From a virus, in IMG/VR virus record IMGVR_UViG_3300012000_000091, positions 1 through 29,786 of that record: a stretch of DNA of 29,786 nucleotides. One strand, written 5' to 3'. Below, in pieces: positions 6,107-15,500 of this stretch (position 1 is its first letter; each line of letters begins with the position of its first letter). Below the pieces are notes generated by a model that saw only the letters and a list, made by a program, of their open reading frames with translations, was not told where the DNA came from and did not search any database. Both the position numbers and the translations under genes were made by a program.

Positions 6107-7656
6107 ACAACAAAGCGGTTTTGTTGCGAACGCGCAAGCCTGATAAATACACAGTCATACCGCGTAGTAAAAACCTTGGAGAAATATCCCCCGGCGTTCA
6201 CGAAGTGCTTGTGTTTTGGGGGTTAGATGAAATGCGTGTGTTACGCAATCTGGGTGTGCGCAGTGTGCCGTCGCCAATTAAAGCCAAATATGATTGGCCC
6301 GGAAAATATAAACCGTTTGCGCACCAAGTTGAAACTTCAGCTTTCTTAACACTTCACCGCCGTTCATTCGTATTTAATGATCCGGGCACAGGCAAAACGC
6401 TTTCTGCGTTGTGGGCTGCTGATTATTTAATGAGTAAAAACTATGTAAGACGCTGTCTTATTTTATGCCCTTTGTCTATTATGAACGATGCTTGGATGAA
6501 TGGAATAAGCAAAAGCATTATTCATAGAACGGCGATTGTCGCGCACCATCAACAAGCGGTAAAACGTATTGAAATGGTTCAAGGCGATTACGAGTTTGTA
6601 ATTATTAATTACGACGGACTAAATCTAATTGCTAATGAAATAAAAACTGATGGTCGGTTTGATCTCATAATTGTTGACGAAGCAAACGCGTATAAGAACG
6701 TTAGTACACGCAGATGGAAAGCTTTGAACTCTTTGATTACCCCCCACACATACTTGTGGATGATGACGGGTACACCCGCTTCGCAGTCACCGCTCGACGC
6801 TTATGGTTTAGCAAAACTTGTTAACCCAACAGGTGTGCCAAGTTTTTTTACTGCGTGGCGCGATAAGACAATGAACAAACTAACACAGTTTAAATGGGGG
6901 CCAAAACAAAACGCAGCAGAATTAGTGCATGCTGCTTTACAACCAGCGATACGTTACACAAAAGAACAATGCACTGACCTACCTCCTGTGTTGACTGAAA
7001 CACGTGAAATACCTTTGACACCTCAACAACGTAAGTACTACATGATATTGAAAGAACGGATGCTTGTGGAAGCGGCGGGTGAAACAATCACAGCAGTAAA
7101 CGCTGCCGCCGCAGTGAACAAACTACTTCAAATCAGCGCGGGTGCGGCTTATACAGATGAGAAAGAAGTTGTAGAGTTTGACTGCGCACCGCGTTTGGCG
7201 GTGCTGATGGAGGCGCTTGAAGAAACAAACAGAAAAGTTTTAGTGTTTGCTCCTTACAGACATAGCATCGACACCATACACGCATATCTTACTAAACACG
7301 GGGTAGCTAGCGAAGTCATCAACGGCGATGTGTCCGTTAAAAAAAGAACAGATATCTTTAGAAGATTTCAAACTGAAGACGATCCGCGAGTCATGGTTAT
7401 ACAGCCACAAGCCGCAGCGCACGGGGTAACGCTGACCGCTGCGGACACCGTCATCTTTTGGGGGCCGGTCATGTCGGTTGAAACTTACAAACAATGTATC
7501 GCACGGTCAGATCGAATCGGGCAAGACTCTACAAAAGTTAGAGTGATACACCTACAAGGCAGTGCAATTGAACGCAAGATGTTTAACTTGCTAGAGGAGC
7601 GTGTGGAAGACCACGCGTTGTTGATCAAACTTTACGAAGAGGAGCTTGCACGATGA
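6094..7656 (+). CDS. SNF2-type superfamily 2 DNA helicase/translocase
   Basis: This 520-residue protein has the SF2/SNF2 motifs in order: Walker A DPGTGKT at 96-102, motif Ia (LILCPLSIM), Walker B DEAN at 195-198, motif III TGTP at 225-228, motif V (HGVTL, 443-447) and motif VI (QCIARSDRIGQ, 467-477). The RIGQ ending is typical of SNF2 proteins, which translocate on double-stranded DNA rather than simply unwinding it. In phages such proteins sit beside polymerase and nuclease genes and are thought to help replication or recombination. DEAN in place of DEAH is a mild variation. The gene is the longest in the first half of the early operon. Confidence 0.93.
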   Translation: MQIINNKAVLLRTRKPDKYTVIPRSKNLGEISPGVHEVLVFWGLDEMRVLRNLGVRSVPSPIKAKYDWPGKYKPFAHQVETSAFLTLHRRSFVFNDPGTGKTLSALWAADYLMSKNYVRRCLILCPLSIMNDAWMNGISKSIIHRTAIVAHHQQAVKRIEMVQGDYEFVIINYDGLNLIANEIKTDGRFDLIIVDEANAYKNVSTRRWKALNSLITPHTYLWMMTGTPASQSPLDAYGLAKLVNPTGVPSFFTAWRDKTMNKLTQFKWGPKQNAAELVHAALQPAIRYTKEQCTDLPPVLTETREIPLTPQQRKYYMILKERMLVEAAGETITAVNAAAAVNKLLQISAGAAYTDEKEVVEFDCAPRLAVLMEALEETNRKVLVFAPYRHSIDTIHAYLTKHGVASEVINGDVSVKKRTDIFRRFQTEDDPRVMVIQPQAAAHGVTLTAADTVIFWGPVMSVETYKQCIARSDRIGQDSTKVRVIHLQGSAIERKMFNLLEERVEDHALLIKLYEEELAR

Positions 7657-7674
7657 AAAAAAAGCATGTATAAT
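7646..7674 (+). promoter_or_regulatory. Sigma70-like promoter between helicase and coiled-coil gene
   Basis: A perfect TATAAT lies at 7669-7674, and TTGCAC at 7646-7651 sits exactly 17 bases upstream, overlapping the end of the helicase gene. The -35 matches TTGACA only in its first three bases. Transcription would start near 7681, leaving a leader of about 20 bases that contains AGGAGAG before ATG 7702. This would add expression for the coiled-coil protein and the candidate ssDNA-binding protein. Confidence 0.6.
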
Positions 7675-7701
7675 TTTTGACATAACACAAGGAGAGTTGA
7701 T

Positions 7702-8100
7702 ATGGATACCGTACCAATGGATAAATTGGCCCGCGTGTACTTAAAAATACGTACGCGGATTCAAGAGCTTACGAAACAATACGAGTCTGAGATTGAAGAT
7801 CTCAAGTCGCAGCAAGACGAAATCAAAGCTGCGATGAAAGATCATCTCATGGCGCTCGGCAGTAAATCGGTGAAAACCGATCAAGGCACTGTGATCTTGA
7901 CAACCAAGACACGGTACTTCACGCAAGACTGGGACGCTTTCAAAACTTTTGTGGTGGAGAATGACGCGCTTGATCTTTATGAAAAGCGTATTCATCAAAC
8001 CAACATGGCTAAGTTTTTGGAAGACAATCCTTCGCTTGTACCCCCCGGTTTGAACTCAGATAAAGAGTTCGATATTTCTGTAAGGAAACCAACCAAATGA
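7702..8100 (+). CDS. Coiled-coil early protein, 132 aa
   Basis: Residues 7-48 form a charged heptad-like helix (LARVYLKIRTRIQELTKQYE). A beta segment follows (VKTDQGTVILTTKTRYFT), then a helical C-terminal part ending in a conserved-looking LEDNPSLVPPGLNSD. I recognise this layout from phage hypotheticals encoded next to ssDNA-binding-like proteins, but no biochemical function is established. An arrangement of helical hairpin plus small domain is shared with Gam-type nuclease inhibitors, so that is a weak alternative. It has an excellent ribosome binding site (AGGAGAG), a promoter-like sequence just upstream, and a four-base overlap with the next gene, implying high and coupled expression. 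Confidence 0.8.
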   Translation: MDTVPMDKLARVYLKIRTRIQELTKQYESEIEDLKSQQDEIKAAMKDHLMALGSKSVKTDQGTVILTTKTRYFTQDWDAFKTFVVENDALDLYEKRIHQTNMAKFLEDNPSLVPPGLNSDKEFDISVRKPTK

Positions 8101-8999
8101 GTAATGTTACTGTTTTTAATCCTTCTAAAGCCCCTTCTTTTGCTAGGCGTGGTGGCTCGTCTGCAATTGCTTTAGCGTTGACGGGTGGTGGCGGTAATGG
8201 TGCATCGGGTAAAAACATATCCATCAAAGGTGGCGTGTTTCGGTTGATCAGTGATGGTAAAGAAATTGCTGCCGTCGATGATAGGCATCTCGATGTTGTA
8301 ATTGTTGGAGCTGCTCCTAAAATTGGACGTACGTTTTACGCAGCTAAATATGAAGAAGGAAAAACCACAGCACCAATATGTTGGTCTGCGGATGGCGATA
8401 AGCCCGACACTTCAATTGAATCCCCTCAGCATTCAAACTGCGCCGACTGCCCACAAAACATTCAAGGCAGCGGAGAGGGCAATAGTCGTGCCTGCCGTTT
8501 CTCACAACGCATAGCCGTAGTGTTGGCAAATGATGTTGAAGGTGATGCGCTTGCTCTGTCACTTCCTGCCACAAGTATTTTTGGTAAGGATGAAGGAGGC
8601 AACATGCCATTGCAAGCTTACGCACGTTGGTTAGCTGCCCAAGACATCAAACCCGAAGAAGTTGTCACGCGTATGCGTTTTGATACTAAAGCAGCGGTTC
8701 CTAAGTTATTTTTCAAAACTATGCGTTGGTTAACTGACGAAGAATTTGAAAGTGCGTCAGAAAAAATTGACACTGAAGCGGTGAAAAAAATGGTTACGCT
8801 GTCGTTTAGTGCTTCTCAACAAGTTGCTGCCCCTTTAGTTGAAGGTAATAGACCAAAAGCTGCGGCAAAGAAAAAAGAAGTTGTAGAAGAAATTGACGAT
8901 AGTGAGCCAGAAGTACGGGAAAAAGCAGCTCCGACTAATGCAGTGCCTAAAAAATCGGGCATTGCTGCAACCGTAGCTGCATGGGACACTGACGACTAA
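8097..8999 (+). CDS. Candidate single-stranded DNA-binding protein, 300 aa
   Basis: The assignment is by architecture and context, not by a recognised family. The core includes four cysteines, C95, C115-xx-C118 and C133, likely a zinc site. The C-terminal third is a Lys/Glu-rich linker of low complexity, ending in a short acidic tail (AAWDTDD). Acidic tails with an aromatic residue are typical of phage T7 gp2.5-like and other ssDNA-binding proteins, where the tail contacts polymerase and helicase. The gene lies between helicase and primase, behind a promoter-like sequence, and is followed by a GC-rich hairpin, consistent with an abundant replication protein. No OB-fold can be proven by eye. 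Confidence 0.65.
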   Translation: MSNVTVFNPSKAPSFARRGGSSAIALALTGGGGNGASGKNISIKGGVFRLISDGKEIAAVDDRHLDVVIVGAAPKIGRTFYAAKYEEGKTTAPICWSADGDKPDTSIESPQHSNCADCPQNIQGSGEGNSRACRFSQRIAVVLANDVEGDALALSLPATSIFGKDEGGNMPLQAYARWLAAQDIKPEEVVTRMRFDTKAAVPKLFFKTMRWLTDEEFESASEKIDTEAVKKMVTLSFSASQQVAAPLVEGNRPKAAAKKKEVVEEIDDSEPEVREKAAPTNAVPKKSGIAATVAAWDTDD

Positions 9000-9005
9000 C
9001 GCGAG

Positions 9006-9023
9006 CGGGGGCTTGCGCCCCCG
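9006..9023 (+). terminator. GC-rich hairpin after the candidate SSB gene
   Basis: CGGGGGC (9006-9012) pairs with GCCCCCG (9017-9023) around TTGC. Only a weak T-rich stretch (ACATTTA) follows, so this may be an attenuator or an mRNA-stabilising 3' end rather than a full terminator. It ends seven bases before the ATG of the next gene and would interfere with ribosome access there. Confidence 0.5.
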
Positions 9024-9029
9024 ACATTT

Positions 9030-9308
9030 ATGCCATACTCTGAACGAACTAAAGAAACAATTAAACATGCTCCGCGTACCCTAGGCTCACGCTTAGGGCG
9101 TTGGGCTATTCACAGAGATTTTTCTGTATTACGCATTTCTAAATTTACGGGTGCAACTAGACAAACGGTTTATAACTGGATGTCTGGTATGGAAGTTACA
9201 CCCGCTTATCGATCACGTGTACAGGAACTTATTAACATCCTTGAGCGGCACCCTAATGCTGAACAAGCATGGAGACATATATGCGATACCTATCCCCAAC
9301 AAGCATGA
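9030..9308 (+). CDS. Helix-turn-helix DNA-binding protein, 92 aa
   Basis: Residues 20-60 form a likely helix-turn-helix. It contains a conserved-looking Leu-Gly-Arg-Trp-Ala stretch, then the turn and recognition helix (FTGATRQTVYNWMSGMEV). The remainder is a helical segment (RSRVQELINILERH). Such proteins act as small repressors or activators in phages, but its target is not evident. The start ATG at 9030 has no visible Shine-Dalgarno site and lies just after a strong hairpin, so expression may be low or conditional. No later in-frame start is clearly better. The stop overlaps an ATG of the following gene. Confidence 0.75.
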   Translation: MPYSERTKETIKHAPRTLGSRLGRWAIHRDFSVLRISKFTGATRQTVYNWMSGMEVTPAYRSRVQELINILERHPNAEQAWRHICDTYPQQA

Positions 9309-9469
9309 CTACCAAAGAGTTGATAAATCACCTTGACATTGAAGTTGTGACAGACACGGTTTCACCTCAATATGTTGAGGAGTTTTTAAAACGCACACGT
9401 GAATTTATGAACTTACAAATGGAGAAAGCAACTAATAAAAAAGACGACGGTCAATTACCTTTGTTCTAA
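9281..9469 (+). CDS. Small protein with C-terminal sliding-clamp-binding motif, 62 aa
   Basis: The protein ends in QLPLF, which matches the QLxLF consensus by which bacterial proteins bind the beta sliding clamp. The motif sits at the extreme C-terminus after a charged, flexible stretch (EKATNKKDDG), as in many clamp clients. The body is a predicted helix (SPQYVEEFLKRTREFMNLQ). A likely role is to recruit the host clamp for phage replication or to interfere with it; neither is shown. I chose ATG 9281 because GGAGA lies five bases upstream. ATG 9305, which overlaps the previous stop as ATGA and gives 54 residues, is a real alternative. Confidence 0.65.
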   Translation: MRYLSPTSMTTKELINHLDIEVVTDTVSPQYVEEFLKRTREFMNLQMEKATNKKDDGQLPLF

Positions 9470-9483
9470 CCCGTGGAGTTACC

Positions 9484-12354
9484 ATGCAACCGCAAGAGTT
9501 TCTGGCGGCGGTGCTCCCATCGACGGGCGTTTACTGTGTAGCCGAGCTAACATCAAAAAAGAAAGAGCATGTTTTTGCAACAGATTTAGGAGAGTTTAAG
9601 CATGTCGTAGACGCATGGGTTAAAGAAAAAAAGGATGTTTACTTTGCATTAGCCACTTTTAAAAAAGAAGGTAGCCGCACGGCTAAAAACGCTGAATACA
9701 TTCGCGCTGCTTTTTTGGATTTAGACGGTTACGAAACTAAACGAGCTGCTGCTGAAGCGCTTGACGTGTTTCTTGAAAAGACCGACTTAGTTCAACTTGG
9801 GCAACCGCTTGTTGTTGACTCGGGTGGTGGGCTGCATGTGTACTGGCCTTTTACGGTTGATGTGCTTATTGATCAATGGAAACCTGTTGCAGAGAATTTA
9901 AAAAGGCTCTGTGCTCAGGAAAACATGAAGATTGATAACAGCGTAACTGCTGATGCGGCGCGTGTATTGCGCATACCGGGGACGGTTAACTTTAAACCTA
10001 AGTATCCTAAGCCTCGTGCTGTACGTATTATGTTAGAGGCTAAACCTCAAGCGTTTGAGTTTGAGTTGTTTTCTCAATCTCTTGTCAAAAAATTAAACGG
10101 GCATGCATACAATCCTTTTTTAGCAGAAAAGATTGAGATTGAAGGTGCGCGTCCTAAACGAGACAACTCAGTTGCATCAGTTAAATTATTTGATAATTTA
10201 CAGAGCGAATTTAAAGTTTTGTGGATTAAAAGCATTGAGGGTACGGGTTGTAAACAACTTGAGTATTATAAAGAACATGCTTCTAATGACGGCATGGAAC
10301 CTTTGTGGCGGGGGTTGCTTTCTTGGACATCCAGATGTGTAGATAGCGATGAATACTCGCGTCGTCTTTCGGAAATGCATCCGTACGACGAAGAGCGTAT
10401 GCATCAAAAATTGCGCGAAATTAAAGGCCCATATCCGTGCGTAAAAATGGATAGCGAAAATCCCGGCGTATGCACAAAGTGCGCACATTGGGGAAAAATT
10501 ACCAACCCGCTTACTCTATGCAGGACTTTAACTACAGATAACACCGAGAAACAGATTGAAGTACAGGACGAAGAGGAGATCCTACCTGCGGTTTATACGC
10601 GCCCCGCACCCCCACGGGGGTTTAGCTACGGCGCAAAGGGTGGTGTTTTTGTAGACAAAACACTTGAGGATGATCAAGGCAACAAATCAAAAAAGTCAAC
10701 AATGATCTTGCCTTTTACGCTTTTTGCAGTAGATATTCTAAAACAACCTACCGGCGATCATATAGTTCATATGATTGCCGAACGCGAAAATGATTACCAC
10801 GACGTATTAATAAATCAAAAATCAGTAGTTAGCAAAGACGAAACAGTTAGAACTTTAGCTGCACAAAATATTATTGCGTCTTTCGGATCTGGTAATGATA
10901 AAAATTTGTTTGACTACGTTCGTGGGTGTGTCGAAAATGCAAGTGTTTCAAAGACGCCAATTATTATTCCATCGAATTATGGATGGCAAAGCTTTGACCG
11001 TTTGATAGAAGGGCGCAACACACCTTTTGTATATAGCGGTGCCGTATATCAAAATGGAGATATGCGCAAAGTTCCTATGCCAGATCTTCAAAACATTACC
11101 AACAGCATGCGCTCAATGGGTACGCTAGACGGTTGGAAAAATATTGTTCAAGTATTAATTGATAAAGGCTTAGACGAATTACTTGCTGTGCTGTGCGTGG
11201 GGCTTGGCTCTCCGTTTATGGCGTTTAGTAAGTTGTCAGGGATGACTTATCACTTGGGTTCAACAGAGTCAGGCACAGGTAAGACACTTGCACTACGTCT
11301 TGCGGGTAGTGTGTGGGGGCATCCCGATCATTTTCGTGTTAGTCGATCAACGTCTGATGTAGCTATGGTGCACCATGCGGGAATGCTTGGAGCACTGCCC
11401 CTTATTTCTGACGAAATTACGGTAAAGAACCGGCGTGACTTTGAGTGGTTCCCTGCCATGATCTTTGATATTAGTGAGGGCAAGGGTAAAGATCGTATGG
11501 AATCAGGCGCAAACAAAGAACGCTTGAACACAACCATTTGGTCACTGCTTGCACTGATGGCATCTAACACACACGTTGTGGACTACATGACAGGTAACCG
11601 CAAGCACTCTTCAGAAGGCGAGCTGCGGCGCGTTCTTGAGTTAACGCTGTCTGAAATTCTTACTTGGGACGATCATGAGCGTGAGGCTATTGTGTCGCTG
11701 TCTCAAAACTATGGTGTGGTCGGCCCGCTCTATGCACAGTGGTTATCTCAAAATGCGATGGAGGCATTGAAGCTGTACAAGAAAATTGAGAAACACATTC
11801 GTATGGAGTTTAGATCGCCCGACGATGAACGTTTCTGGACTGCGGGTAACGCTTCATGTATCGCAGGTGCCGTGGTTATGGGCAGCAAATACATGGGAAT
11901 CATTGACCTACCTGTGGAACGCATCATGCGTGTGTTTCGCAACCTAGTGTTCAAGAGCAGGGAGACTGTGAAGAGCAGCAAGCGCACGGTTGAGGATGTG
12001 ATGAACGCTTACACCCGTGAGTTCTACGGTAAGTTTGTTGTGATTAAACAAGCTGAGGGAACGCTTGCTGCTACGCTTGGTGACAGTGGCATCATTGATG
12101 AAACGATCTCTCGCACAGAGATTGCAGGACGTGTTGAGCACGGCATCACTGCGGGGCACATCGATTACTACATTGAAGAAGCATTGCTCAAGTCTTACTG
12201 TGCGTCTATGAGTTTTGGGTACTCTGACTTTAAGAAACAGATTGAGCGTCTGTACCGCGTCACATACGGTAAGACTGACTTGATGAAAAAGACCAGAGGT
12301 CCAACGATGAGAGTCAATGCAATCCGAATCTCAATCCCAGAAATCGAGGACTGA
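9484..12354 (+). CDS. Primase-polymerase fused to DUF927-type helicase
   Basis: This 956-residue protein joins an archaeo-eukaryotic-type primase to an ATPase. The primase part has hhhDhD at D79-x-D81 (AAFLDLDGYE), the SGGGLH motif at 113-118 and a conserved RVLRIPGT stretch at 160-167. A cysteine cluster follows (C319, C330, C333, C346), probably a zinc-binding linker. The C-terminal half has Walker A GSTESGTGKT (592-601), Walker B LPLISDE with D643-E644, and a polar LMASN segment near N695, fitting the DUF927 helicase family. It would prime and unwind the phage genome, supplying the primers used by the PolA at 2780. An SD-like GGAG precedes ATG 9484. Confidence 0.92.
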   Translation: MQPQEFLAAVLPSTGVYCVAELTSKKKEHVFATDLGEFKHVVDAWVKEKKDVYFALATFKKEGSRTAKNAEYIRAAFLDLDGYETKRAAAEALDVFLEKTDLVQLGQPLVVDSGGGLHVYWPFTVDVLIDQWKPVAENLKRLCAQENMKIDNSVTADAARVLRIPGTVNFKPKYPKPRAVRIMLEAKPQAFEFELFSQSLVKKLNGHAYNPFLAEKIEIEGARPKRDNSVASVKLFDNLQSEFKVLWIKSIEGTGCKQLEYYKEHASNDGMEPLWRGLLSWTSRCVDSDEYSRRLSEMHPYDEERMHQKLREIKGPYPCVKMDSENPGVCTKCAHWGKITNPLTLCRTLTTDNTEKQIEVQDEEEILPAVYTRPAPPRGFSYGAKGGVFVDKTLEDDQGNKSKKSTMILPFTLFAVDILKQPTGDHIVHMIAERENDYHDVLINQKSVVSKDETVRTLAAQNIIASFGSGNDKNLFDYVRGCVENASVSKTPIIIPSNYGWQSFDRLIEGRNTPFVYSGAVYQNGDMRKVPMPDLQNITNSMRSMGTLDGWKNIVQVLIDKGLDELLAVLCVGLGSPFMAFSKLSGMTYHLGSTESGTGKTLALRLAGSVWGHPDHFRVSRSTSDVAMVHHAGMLGALPLISDEITVKNRRDFEWFPAMIFDISEGKGKDRMESGANKERLNTTIWSLLALMASNTHVVDYMTGNRKHSSEGELRRVLELTLSEILTWDDHEREAIVSLSQNYGVVGPLYAQWLSQNAMEALKLYKKIEKHIRMEFRSPDDERFWTAGNASCIAGAVVMGSKYMGIIDLPVERIMRVFRNLVFKSRETVKSSKRTVEDVMNAYTREFYGKFVVIKQAEGTLAATLGDSGIIDETISRTEIAGRVEHGITAGHIDYYIEEALLKSYCASMSFGYSDFKKQIERLYRVTYGKTDLMKKTRGPTMRVNAIRISIPEIED

Positions 12355-12538
12355 TATTGCTTTTCCGTGGGAGCATGTCCCACTAGGAGGCGGGTTCTTC
12401 GTCCCCACACTCAATCCACAACGTACTATAGAGAAAGCACACAGGGCAGCTATGACTGCCCGTGTGTTTCACTTCAAGAGCATACCCTGCATCATTAACG
12501 GGAAACTTGGCGTCTATTTTCAGCGGTTGCGGCGATGA
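12317..12538 (+). CDS. Small conserved-type phage protein, 73 aa, overlapping both neighbours
   Basis: The frame opens inside the end of the primase gene and runs 44 bases into the 3' end of the giant minus-strand gene. Its sequence (FPWEHVPLGGGFFVPTL, then an Arg/Ala helix and IINGKLGVYFQRLRR) resembles small phage proteins that begin with a FPW..GxxFFVPTL pattern and end in GKLGVxF. I am fairly confident it is real because that pattern is hard to obtain by chance. No function is known. A terminator-like hairpin (12438-12466) lies inside its coding sequence, which is unusual. No strong ribosome binding site is visible, so coupling to the primase is likely. Confidence 0.6.
   Translation: MQSESQSQKSRTDIAFPWEHVPLGGGFFVPTLNPQRTIEKAHRAAMTARVFHFKSIPCIINGKLGVYFQRLRR
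12438..12466 (-). terminator. Hairpin terminator in the convergence zone
   Basis: CACAC-A-GGGCAG (12438-12449) pairs with CTGCCC-GTGTG (12456-12466), leaving one bulged A and a six-base loop. On the minus strand it begins 29 bases after the stop of the giant gene and is followed by CTTTCTC; on the plus strand TTTC follows. It is probably a bidirectional, moderately strong end point for the late operon. Confidence 0.55.
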
Positions 12539-15500
12539 ACTTCTGCGCGTAGCCGATACGTGCTTGCCGTATGCGATCAAGTGTCTCGCGCTTTTGTTGG
12601 GGAGACATGTCCTTACGCTCACGCACATCACGCTCCATCTGTGCGTACTCCCCCATCTGTTGACGGAAGCTACCTGCCGAAGACGCCAGACCTAAAATCT
12701 GTCTGTTCTCTTTAACAAATTCTTGAACGTCACTAGCATCCCCGCGCCGTGCGAGTTCTTTGTAAGTGCGCTGCCGCTGCTCAATGTTGCTGACCACCTG
12801 ATAGGCGTAGTTGATCAAGCCTTGAGCGTCACGGGGTTGGAACAAACCACCCACGATAGGCATATCGCTTGCTCGCATCTCAGGATCAGCTTTTCCTGGC
12901 TTCTCCAATACAGTGTTACCCATGCTTGAGATTGCAAGACCAAGAGGGCCAAAGTATCCACGAACGAGATAATCAAGCTGTATGGGGGACAAGCCGTACT
13001 CTTTGCCACCCACCGTAAAGCTAGTCAGTGAGCTAAGCATCTTGGCAACTTCTGACGTATTAGAGCGCATGCGCTGCGAGGGGATTAGCGCTTCTTCTCG
13101 TTCACTCTCTATGCCGCGCCCTGAGAAGAACGAGTAGTTCGTAGCAACCTCAAGCGCTGGCTTAATAGCTTGTGGAATAAGCCCCGGCATCGTGTTACTT
13201 AAGATACTCTTCAGCGCAGGGAACACTTGCCCTACTTCAGCTTTACCATCTGCCAGATGCACTATCATCTCAGGCAGTGCTTTGAACAACACGCCAACTT
13301 CAAACGGGATGGGGATACGGAAAGGCTCACTGAACCCCGGTATATAGACAAAGAAGTTGTTGTACTTCTCATCTGGGTTAGCGTTCTTATACGCCTCATC
13401 ATCTTGCATCATGGCTGCGTACAGCACGGTCATACCTGCAAGCATCATGCCGCGTGTCCAGAACTTCTTGCGGACTTTTAACTGCTGATCAAACGGCATC
13501 TTGCCAGCAAACCCCGAACGGTACAGCACGTCCAGACCTTGAATCTGTGCGTTCAAGAACGGCACCATCATTGACAGCATCATCACAGACGGCGACAGCC
13601 CACGACGGTTAAAGTTCATAGACTCAAGCGTAGCCAGCGTAGCTTCCATCTCTGACATACCTTGCTTGATAAAGCTGTTGTACAGCACAACGCGAGTCGA
13701 TGCGTCGCCCTGTATTGCCAACGTGTCAAGCTTAGCCAGCTTAGTCGCCCACCCTTCTTTACCGCTAGCAATGTCACGAAGAATCAAACTTAAATCTTCA
13801 GAGGTGCCGGTAAAGACTTGCCCACCAAGCACACCACGCTCGCGTAGTTCTTTCTCGCTCTCACTCTTACCCTGCCGCATCTTGCGGAGTTCTTTAAGCG
13901 ATGACAGCACAGGGGTAAAGTTTCCTCCGGTTGTTAAAGCCGCAGACATTGAATCGCGGAACAACTGACGGAAGGCATACAACGGGTTGCGCGTAATGAA
14001 CAAGCGCAACACTCTGGAAGGAATATTAAATAGCTTAACAACTTGAGGTATTGTGGTAGACACCCCCTCAAGTCCTTTAACTAACAAGTCAGCAGGAACA
14101 CCAAGCGTTTCTGTATCGATCACGGCGTACATAGGTTCACCGCGTTCTTTGAAGCGAATGACGTTAGCCCCCGCAGGACCGTCACCTTTCCCAATCTTAG
14201 CCACAGGCATAGCGCTCGTACCAAGACTGCGTAACGTGTAGGCTACATTTTTTGTAGCCAAATTTCGCATAGCAAAATCAACGAACATGTTGGTGTTCTG
14301 CACAGAGCTGGTAAAGAAGTCCAGAATCTTTGTGTTACCACCAACAAGTTGATCTAAGTACGGCTGATCTTTTAAGTTGCCAATACGAATGGGAGAGATC
14401 TCACCACCAAGCATAAGCTGGACGGTGCCATTTTGTACCCGATAGAACGGAATGTAGTCATTAGTGCGCAACAGCCTATCTTCATCAATTTTACTGATAG
14501 CGCCCGTTTGCACAGCAAACTTTACTAGGTTTCTGTTGTACTCGTTATAGAGCGTACGTGCCTTATCAAAAGCTTTTTTAATCTCTGGCTGAGACTCAAC
14601 GTAACGCTTTAGCCCTACTAAGTCAGACAGTTTGACGCTAGGATCAAAGTTCAGCGTATCAAGCCCAACACGTTCTGCACGAATAGCCGCCATCCAAGAC
14701 GTAAACATTTTGTTAGCAGAGTCAACGCCCATGTCGGGCACTTCTTTAAGTGCTGCTGCAACATCTTTTAGAGATACTGTGCCTCCACTGCGCACAATGA
14801 ACTCTTCACGTCCGTCTGCACGTTTCTTTTTCTCTAAGATTAACGCACCGTTGTTTACAACTTCAGCCGTAAAATTATTGCGTTGATCGTGCATTCGTAA
14901 ATAAGACATCATTTGCGTAGCAGCAAGTGAGTCTTTCATTTGTGCAGCAATACGTTCAAGCGGATCAAAGCGATCAATATATTTGGTACGAAACGTCATG
15001 CCTGTGTTACCACCAAAGATTTTGTCAAACGTACTGGGCGGTGAGCCTGTAATTTGATTTATCACCGTAGCGTAGTTTGCAGGCATATTAGATGGGAACG
15101 CATCTTTGCTTCTACGAAACACAACCTGTCCGTCAGCGTCACGATAAGCGCCGGGAGTACCGGATTTTATTACACGTCGTGAACGGCTTAGTAAGTAGTA
15201 AATGTCAGCAGGCTTAAGAGCACTGTAACGCCCAAGCCCAAGCACATCACGCAACACTTGCCGCAATGCACCAATCATCTCTTGCACAAAACGTTTAACC
15301 GCAGCAACTGTAGATTCTGTAGCGCGAGCTTCTTCTACGTGTGCAATTAACTCACGTATAGCGGCACGTTGTTGACCGATAATAGAAGTGCCAACACGTT
15401 GCAGATTAAGAATGGTGCCATATACTTCGTCGTGTACGCCCATTTCTTTAGCAAGACCAATAACGCCTCCCGGTTGAGAATCAACACGGAAAACAAGATC

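Noticed and set aside
7653-7673. Six-codon frame ATGAAAAAAAAGCATGTATAA as a leader peptide
   Set aside because: It overlaps the -10 element itself and has nothing to mark it as an attenuator; its start is only part of the helicase end region.
10605-10622. GC-rich inverted repeat CACCCCC/GGGGGT as a terminator
   Set aside because: It is inside the primase-helicase gene, the loop is too short, and no T tract follows.
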